The notes under the pieces: model-generated
Database searches by the model: none
What the model saw: the letters and a program-made list of their open reading frames with translations, nothing else
What the model was told of the DNA's origin: nothing
Assembly: GCF_014199265.1 (NCBI RefSeq)
Contig: NZ_JACIJG010000008.1
Coordinates: forward strand, 62,001 to 126,000
Direction of reading: 5' to 3'
Length of the DNA stretch: 64,000 bases
Origin: Brucella daejeonensis
Lineage (GTDB): Bacteria; Pseudomonadota; Alphaproteobacteria; Rhizobiales; Rhizobiaceae
Shown: positions 54,774 to 64,000 of the stretch, one piece after another
Layout: the number at the start of each line of letters is the position of its first letter
Position numbering within the stretch: the first letter of the stretch is position 1
Translations under genes and position numbers: made by a program

Positions 54774-55615
54774 TGGCTTGTCTCCTCGGCTACCTTCTCG
54801 CCGTCGCCGCTGTGATGCGGATAGACCTCGTGCACCACGTCATCGATGACATGAGGGGTCAGGTCGTCAATGCGCACGATGCGGCTGGTGGCGACTTCGT
54901 CCAGATCGTGGACGACCGCCCCCAGAATGCGTTCGCCGGGCAGGTCGCGTTCCATCGGGCCGACGATGAAGGCGGCGGCGGGCGCCCAGACATAATTTGT
55001 GCCGAAAGCTTCGCCCGACCATGCGCGATGAAGATGGCCGCTGGCGTGAAGCTGGACGTTATATTGCGCGAAGAGATCGTAGAGACGCTGGCGCGGGGCA
55101 GGGCGGATGCCCCAATAGCCGCTGTCGCCTTCATCCGGGTCGTCCACGAAAACCGGCTTGTGCGCGAAAACGGCGACCGGCTTGCCATCGCTGTTCTTCA
55201 GTTCTTCTTCAAGCCAGACGAACTGTTCGGCCTCTTCTGCGTCGCCCGCGCCGATGACGAGGCTGTTGAGGCCGATGATGCGCCAGTCGCCGAAATTTTC
55301 CGCCCAGCGATCAGGGCCGAAATGGCGACGCCAGCGCATCAGGCGCTGCGGATTGACCGGCTGGTGGCTTTCGGGAAGGTGCCCGATATCGTGATTGCCC
55401 GGAAGGCTGAGAACACGCGCGGGAAGATCGTTCAGGCAAGCCTGACAAAACAGAAGGTCGGCCTCCACGTCGGCGCCATCGACCGACAGGTCGCCGGTAT
55501 GGATGATGAGGTCGGGTCGCTGCTGGTCAATCCAGGCGACGAGCGGTTCCCAGTTGCGGTTGAAGTGCGGCTTGATGGGGCTGAGATGGGTATCGGTAAT
55601 CTGAACGATCCGCAC
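54770..55615 (-). CDS. Calcineurin-like metallophosphoesterase (GpdQ/CpdA-like)
   Basis: The 281-residue phosphodiesterase has the metal-site motifs ITDTHLS (about 6-12), HTGDLS (39-44), GNHD (72-75) and GHLHR (about 192-196). The branch resembles glycerophosphodiesterase GpdQ and cAMP phosphodiesterase CpdA. It heads an operon with a Ugp-like importer, so a role in cleaving an imported phosphodiester such as a glycerophosphodiester is plausible, though a cyclic nucleotide role is not excluded. It lacks a signal peptide and is cytoplasmic. Confidence 0.88.
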   Translation of the reverse strand: MRIVQITDTHLSPIKPHFNRNWEPLVAWIDQQRPDLIIHTGDLSVDGADVEADLLFCQACLNDLPARVLSLPGNHDIGHLPESHQPVNPQRLMRWRRHFGPDRWAENFGDWRIIGLNSLVIGAGDAEEAEQFVWLEEELKNSDGKPVAVFAHKPVFVDDPDEGDSGYWGIRPAPRQRLYDLFAQYNVQLHASGHLHRAWSGEAFGTNYVWAPAAAFIVGPMERDLPGERILGAVVHDLDEVATSRIVRIDDLTPHVIDDVVHEVYPHHSGDGEKVAEETSQ

Positions 55616-55827
55616 GGGGACGCTCCTTCTCGGATAGTTTGCATCTGTCGCAGCGACTTTTCACGACTGCGCTGCCGCCGGGCGCTTTTGCACGGGCGGT
55701 CTCGCGGGGGCTTTTAGGCTCGTTCTGTGACAGGCCGACTGCACTGCAATGACAGTCGCATGACATCTGCGATGGCGACTCAGCGAGGAGTGATTTGCCG
55801 TTTCTGGAGGCAGTGCTTCGGTTCATG

Positions 55828-55852
55828 TGCCCGCAGTTTGGGCAGCTTTTTT
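55828..55852 (+). terminator. Possible intrinsic terminator
   Basis: TGCCC, a seven-base loop and GGGCA are followed by GC and six T. Which transcript it would end is not known; another small RNA is possible. Confidence 0.4.
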
Positions 55853-55968
55853 ATATGTAATGGAGTTCTAATGCAGAGCGGATTTCTATAACTCTTTGTT
55901 TTTTGAAGTACTTTTTTGTCGAATTGAGTCATGCGTAAAATGCATGGCTGCATTGCGCTAAAGTTGCA

Positions 55969-55999
55969 TTGCAAAAAGAATGGGCACAGGGCATATAAA
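55969..55999 (+). promoter_or_regulatory. Probable promoter of the AbcR-type RNA
   Basis: TTGCAA and TATAAA are 19 bases apart and precede the RNA start by about six bases. Direct TGCAT repeats just upstream could be a LysR-type site, but this is inference. Confidence 0.4.
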
Positions 56000-56003
56000 G
56001 ATC

Positions 56004-56118
56004 ATCTCAGCGCTGCGTTTCCTCCTCCCATTTGCGCAGGCTGAGTGTTCCCCTCTGGAGGTTTGCCTCAAAGGCACCTTCAAAACTCAAAGCCAGACAT
56101 TTGTCTGGCTTTTTTTTT
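56004..56118 (+). ncRNA. AbcR-type (alpha-r15) trans-acting small RNA
   Basis: The RNA of about 115 bases has a 5' hairpin: CTCAGC and CTGCG pair with CGCAG and GCTGAG. Its loop carries the exposed anti-Shine-Dalgarno sequence CCTCCTCCC (56021-56029). A terminator (GCCAGACA/TGTCTGGC plus nine T) ends it. This combination is the hallmark of Hfq-dependent AbcR RNAs, which repress ABC transporter mRNAs. It lies beside aspB, upstream of an ABC importer, and 5.5 kb from vtlR, an AbcR activator in Brucella. The exact 5' end is estimated. Confidence 0.82.
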
Positions 56119-56152
56119 GGCTTTACGCCTTTCACCATCGTCCGGGGATATG

Positions 56153-56175
56153 AAAAAGGGGCCTTTCGGCCCCTT
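56153..56175 (-). terminator. Terminator of aspB
   Basis: On the minus strand GGGGCC, a GAAA loop and GGCCCC are followed by five T. Confidence 0.88.
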
Positions 56176-56198
56176 GAATAGTCAGATTGTTTGGATGA

Positions 56199-57699
<1,501 letters not shown>

Positions 57700-58182
57700 A
57701 TGACGACGAGTTTCCAACTGCTTGTTCTGCTGACGGCATGGGGAAGCGCCATAACGGGCGGAATCTTCTATGCCTTTTCAAGTTTCGTGATGGCGGCGCT
57801 GGCACGCATACCGGCCAATGCAGGCATAACGGCGATGCAATCGATCAATATCACCGTCATCAACGGCACGTTCTTTGCCGCCTTTTTCGGGACCGGATTA
57901 TTGTGTCTGGCAATTATCGTGTTGGGTCTGATGGGTTTTGGCGGCCTGTCCAGATGGGCGATGATCGGCGCCGCCGTCTATCTTGTCGGCAGTATCGGCG
58001 TCACGATGGCCCTGAACGTGCCGCTGAACAACCAGCTTGCGGTGATGGACGCCAATGCCGCTACGTCGGCGGAAGGCTGGCTCGCTTATGTGCGCGACTG
58101 GACCATATGGAACCATGTCCGCACCGTCGCCTCGCTGGTCGCGGCCCTTATTCTGGGGGCGAGCGTGCTGGCAAAAGCCTGA
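57700..58182 (+). CDS. DUF1772 (anthrone oxygenase-like) membrane protein
   Basis: The 160-residue protein has four hydrophobic spans and family sequence: TAWGSAITGGIFYAFSSFVM near 12-31, a conserved SINITVINGTFFAAFFG and NVPLNNQLAVMDAN. Anthrone oxygenase-like proteins are heme-free cofactor-less enzymes in fungi, but bacterial DUF1772 roles are unknown. GGGAGAAAC precedes the ATG. Its TGA is fused to a deletion derivative of the palindromic repeat. Confidence 0.8.
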   Translation: MTTSFQLLVLLTAWGSAITGGIFYAFSSFVMAALARIPANAGITAMQSINITVINGTFFAAFFGTGLLCLAIIVLGLMGFGGLSRWAMIGAAVYLVGSIGVTMALNVPLNNQLAVMDANAATSAEGWLAYVRDWTIWNHVRTVASLVAALILGASVLAKA

Positions 58183-58220
58183 GAGCCTGTTCCAGCATGC
58201 CGCTTTTTGATTCAGGCTCT
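58182..58220. repeat. Deletion derivative of the palindromic repeat, copy F
   Basis: It keeps the left end AGAGCCTGTTCCA and right end GCATGCCGCTTTTTGATT-CAGGCTCT but lacks about 106 internal bases. It begins inside the stop codon TGA of the DUF1772-like gene. Confidence 0.75.
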
Positions 58221-58247
58221 AGTGATATGGAATGGAAGACAGGCCAA

Positions 58248-58276
58248 CAAAAAAGGCGGGTCCGGGGACCCGCCTT
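58248..58276 (-). terminator. Terminator of the second csp gene
   Basis: On the minus strand GGCGGGTCC and GGACCCGCC form a hairpin followed by six T. Confidence 0.88.
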
Positions 58277-58295
58277 TTCCGTTTTATTCTGACGA

Positions 58296-58505
58296 TCAGG
58301 CTGCGACGAGATTGTCTGCAGACGAACGGCCGGAACGACGGTCCTGCACGATCTCGTAGGAGACCTTCTGACCTTCGTCGAGCGTGGTCAGGCCAGCGCG
58401 CTGAACGGCAGAGATGTGGACGAAAACGTCCGTGCCGCCCTGATCAGGCTGGATGAAGCCGAAGCCCTTGGTCGTGTTGAACCATTTAACTGTTCCCGTA
58501 GCCAT
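58296..58505 (-). CDS. Cold shock domain protein (CspA family)
   Basis: The 69-residue single-domain protein has RNP1 KGFGFIQP and RNP2 DVFVHISAV and starts [17 protein letters not shown]. It binds single-stranded RNA and DNA. It differs from the csp at 34.8 kb by its tail ([10 protein letters not shown]). It is divergent from the ABC protein at 58.96 kb. Confidence 0.95.
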   Translation of the reverse strand: MATGTVKWFNTTKGFGFIQPDQGGTDVFVHISAVQRAGLTTLDEGQKVSYEIVQDRRSGRSSADNLVAA

Positions 58506-58955
58506 GGGAATGTCCTTTGTAACAAAGTAATCTTAAGTCCGTATGCTTCGCACACGTTCCCGTGAATCGAATTTATGGACAGGAGATCGTCAGGAAGCAC
58601 GGCGGGCCGTACGGGTCGCAAAGTCACTCGACCGAAAAATCGATGCTATAAGTATATGCGACAAATTTGACCAATACAAGACGGCTCACCGGGTGGATTT
58701 GAAGTTCCTGCCATTGTCGGCGATACAACTTCTGATCGTTAAATTTCACTAATATCAATGTGTTGCCCTTGCTCCCGGTATCCGTCGCCCGACATTGCGC
58801 GCATAAGGGCTTTATCGATGGGGCGACCAATTCGCCTTTGCGAAAAGCGTGATGATCTCCTTTCCTTGACTTCCGCGAGACGTAGATATTGAGCATGTTT
58901 CTGGAATATCCGCGGATGGAGCGGAGGATTCGCAGCGACGGCAGCGAGGCAGGAT
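58506..58955. other. Intergenic region between csp and the BacA-like ABC gene
   Basis: About 450 bases between divergent genes. No gene is supported. The AT-rich part near 58720-58760 and the region next to csp may hold promoters and a csp leader. Confidence 0.4.
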
Positions 58956-60827
58956 ATGACGCCCGGACCGGAACAGGACAAGACGAAGCAGAGCGCATCG
59001 AAAAACGAGCGCCGTCGCAGGAAACCCAGGCGCGGCGTCGGTGAGCGCTGGCGCAAAGGTTCGGCAAAGCTGCTTGGCGGCACACCCGGCCGTGACGGCA
59101 CCGATCTTTTCTCGCAGGTCTCGATGATGGTCGGGGCGTTTCTGGTTTCTCCGGTGCGCAACAGGCTGCTTGCGCTTGGCTTCGGCATTTTTGCCCTCAT
59201 CGTCCTGATCGCCATCGGGCAGGTCGCCATCAATCGCTGGAATGAGCCGTTCTACGATGCGCTCGCCCGGCGGGATATGCAGGCGTTCTTCCACCAGTTG
59301 ATGGTTTTCTTCAGCATTGCGGGTAGCCTGCTCGTGCTCAATGTGTCGCAGACCTGGCTCAACCAGATGTTCAAGCTGAAGATGCGCGAGGGGTTGGCGC
59401 GCGACCTCGTCGGGCAATGGCTGGCGCCGGGTAGGGCGTTCCGTCTGGCCAATGCGGGCGAAATCGGCATCAATCCCGACCAGCGCCTGCATGAAGATGC
59501 GCGCCATTTTGCCGAGATGTCGTGCGATCTCGGTATCAACCTGCTTCAATCGACCGTGATTCTGGTGAGTTTCGTCGGCGTGTTGTGGTCGCTGTCGAGC
59601 GGTTTCGTGTTCCATGTCGCCGGTTACAGTTTCTCGATACCGGGCTATATGGTCTGGGCGGTCATCATCTATGCCGCTTCCGCATCCTGGCTGACTTGGA
59701 TCGTCGGGCGGAGCCTCGTCAACATCAACGCCAATCGTTATGCGCGCGAGGCGGATTTCCGCGCGTCCCTGATGCGGGTGAACGAACATCTGGACGCGAT
59801 CACGCTGTCGCGCGGCGAGGCGGATGAGAAGCGGCGGCTCAATCTGGATATCGACGCGGTTCTGGCCGCAATTCGCAAGATCGTCTATGCGACGACGCGG
59901 CTGACCTGGGTAACCGCCGGTTATGGCTGGTTGACCATCGTCGCTCCCATCCTCGTGGCGGCTCCGGTCTATTTCGGCGGCGGGCTGACATTCGGCGGGC
60001 TGATGATGGCGGTCGGCGCGTTTTCGCAGGTGCACAATTCGTTGCGCTGGTTTGTCGATAATTTCGGCGCAATCGCCGACTGGCGCGCAACGCTGCTGCG
60101 CGTGGCGAGCTTCCGTCAGGCCGTGCTGCATATGGACGAACTCGGCCGTCTCGACCGGCAGATCGACCTTGCCGTCAACGATGACGAGGCGCTCACGCTG
60201 GATGGCGTTTCCATCGCGACGCCGGAACAGTGCCTGAAGCTTTCGCGAAGGACGTTTGCGGTGAAGGCTGGAGAGCGTGTGCTTGTCACCGGCGGGACCG
60301 AGACGCAGAGAACCCTGTTGTTCCGGGCGCTGGGCGGGCTATGGCAGTGGGGCGAGGGCCGGATCGGGATGCCGGCGGGCGACGGCGTCGCCTTCATGCC
60401 GCGTGCGCCCTATTTCCCACCGGGGAACCTCAAGAGCATGATCGCCTATCCGCTCGATATAAAGAAGTTTTCCGACGAGGCGCTGGAAAATCTCCTGCAA
60501 CGGGCCGGATTGGGGCGGCTTTCGGCAAGCCTCGACCGTGTTGCGCGCTGGGATCGCGCCCTGACGGATGACGAAAGGCAATGCCTCGCCTTCGCGCGTC
60601 TCATTCTGCAACAGCCGAAATGGATCGTCATCGACGGTGCGCTCGACGGCCTCGATGCCGAGGCTTATGAGCGGATACGCGATATGCTGAACGGTGAACT
60701 GAAAGACGCCGCCATCGTCCATCTGGGCAAGCCGCATCTGCATGAAGGACTTTTTACCCAGCAGGTCCAGCTGGAAGACGATCCAAACCACAAGCCGCTG
60801 GAACTGCCCGCGCTGAAGACGGCATGA
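58956..60827 (+). CDS. BacA/SbmA-like ABC protein with a degenerate ATPase domain
   Basis: The 623-residue protein combines an SbmA/BacA-type membrane domain (about 50-400; NRWNEPFYDALARRDMQAF, then a YARE ADFR segment) with a C-terminal ABC ATPase-like domain in which every catalytic motif has changed. The P-loop is GGTETQRTLL (446-455), without GK[ST]. The signature is LTDDERQ (536-542). Walker B is VIDGALDGLD, with Gly561 in place of the catalytic Glu, and the H-loop His is not kept. It may work without ATP or act as a regulatory subunit. BacA-type proteins import peptides and matter in host persistence. Confidence 0.82.
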   Translation: MTPGPEQDKTKQSASKNERRRRKPRRGVGERWRKGSAKLLGGTPGRDGTDLFSQVSMMVGAFLVSPVRNRLLALGFGIFALIVLIAIGQVAINRWNEPFYDALARRDMQAFFHQLMVFFSIAGSLLVLNVSQTWLNQMFKLKMREGLARDLVGQWLAPGRAFRLANAGEIGINPDQRLHEDARHFAEMSCDLGINLLQSTVILVSFVGVLWSLSSGFVFHVAGYSFSIPGYMVWAVIIYAASASWLTWIVGRSLVNINANRYAREADFRASLMRVNEHLDAITLSRGEADEKRRLNLDIDAVLAAIRKIVYATTRLTWVTAGYGWLTIVAPILVAAPVYFGGGLTFGGLMMAVGAFSQVHNSLRWFVDNFGAIADWRATLLRVASFRQAVLHMDELGRLDRQIDLAVNDDEALTLDGVSIATPEQCLKLSRRTFAVKAGERVLVTGGTETQRTLLFRALGGLWQWGEGRIGMPAGDGVAFMPRAPYFPPGNLKSMIAYPLDIKKFSDEALENLLQRAGLGRLSASLDRVARWDRALTDDERQCLAFARLILQQPKWIVIDGALDGLDAEAYERIRDMLNGELKDAAIVHLGKPHLHEGLFTQQVQLEDDPNHKPLELPALKTA

Positions 60828-60853
60828 AAAAAGCCGCCGGAATGTCCGGCGGC
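60827..60853 (-). terminator. Terminator of carB
   Basis: On the minus strand GCCGCCGGA and TCCGGCGGC pair and are followed by six T. It touches the stop codon of the convergent ABC gene. Confidence 0.9.
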
Positions 60854-60880
60854 TTCAATCTGTTCATACGGATACGACGA

Positions 60881-64000
<3,120 letters not shown>

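Larger units (their letters stand above)
55616..56000. other. Intergenic region between the importer operon and the AbcR-type RNA
   Basis: About 385 bases. It holds the leftward operon promoter and the AbcR promoter, with repeated TGCAT motifs near 55940-55970. A second hairpin with a T run lies at 55828-55852. No coding gene is supported. Confidence 0.5.

Overview
The window looks like a chromosome segment of a Brucella/Ochrobactrum-type alphaproteobacterium (Hyphomicrobiales). The evidence is a GC-rich backbone, an FbcFBC-type bc1 operon, a BA14k-family protein, the membrane-fusogenic UbiK/BMFP protein, a CenR-type regulator with its kinase, and the run greA, LPS-core mannosyltransferase (wadC/lpcC), lrp, trxB, LysR regulator (vtlR/lsrB). 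It also carries palindromic intergenic repeats of the kind common in this group. The species is inferred; no database was searched.

Layout. 1-8.6 kb: 3' end of a CCA-adding enzyme, an AspH/LpxO-type hydroxylase, a topAI(yjhX)-yjhQ pair, hemF, an AT-rich omptin gene, a periplasmic purine nucleoside permease-like protein, trmL and an ABC exporter. 8.9-20.5 kb: petABC, apt, two MaoC-like genes, ychF, pth, rplY, a HerA-like ATPase, chrA and prs. 20.7-28.3 kb: a lipoprotein, then the leftward cluster lgt-midA-pgeF-M24 protein, a MITE-like element, ubiK, a YbjN-like gene, csaA, a cluster of palindromic repeats and a Nudix gene. 28.3-36.3 kb: a sensor kinase and regulator, marR, ilvE, an MBL hydrolase, BA14k, csp and a lytic transglycosylase. 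36.7-39.06 kb: a double-Kazal lipoprotein, then an AT-rich insert with an anti-phage dCTP deaminase (AvcD-type) and a translationally coupled micro-gene. 39.07-50.5 kb: uvrB, SH3 protein, thioesterase, extensin-like lipoprotein, two small-molecule transporter-like genes, greA, wadC/lpcC, lrp, trxB, vtlR/lsrB. 50.5-64 kb: a Ugp-like ABC importer operon headed by a metallophosphoesterase, an AbcR-type small RNA divergent from it, aspB, a DUF1772-like membrane gene, csp, a BacA-like ABC protein with a degenerate ATPase domain, and carB (cut by the window end).

How the genes fit together. Most are housekeeping: respiration (petABC), heme (hemF), purine salvage and PRPP supply (apt, prs), translation (pth, rplY, ychF, trmL), envelope (lgt, pgeF, wadC, transglycosylase, extensin-like protein) and nitrogen/pyrimidine metabolism (ilvE, aspB, carB). 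The accessory signals are the dCTP deaminase island, the topAI-yjhQ pair, the omptin gene with a perfect upstream dyad, a family of about 145-bp palindromic repeats that often abut stop codons, and an AbcR/VtlR/ABC-importer neighbourhood that suggests local regulation of nutrient uptake.

The best candidate for an under-described system is the deaminase island at about 37.2-39.05 kb. It combines a structured leader, a T6G8 tract at the start of the gene, the deaminase, and a 58-residue coupled protein of unknown function.
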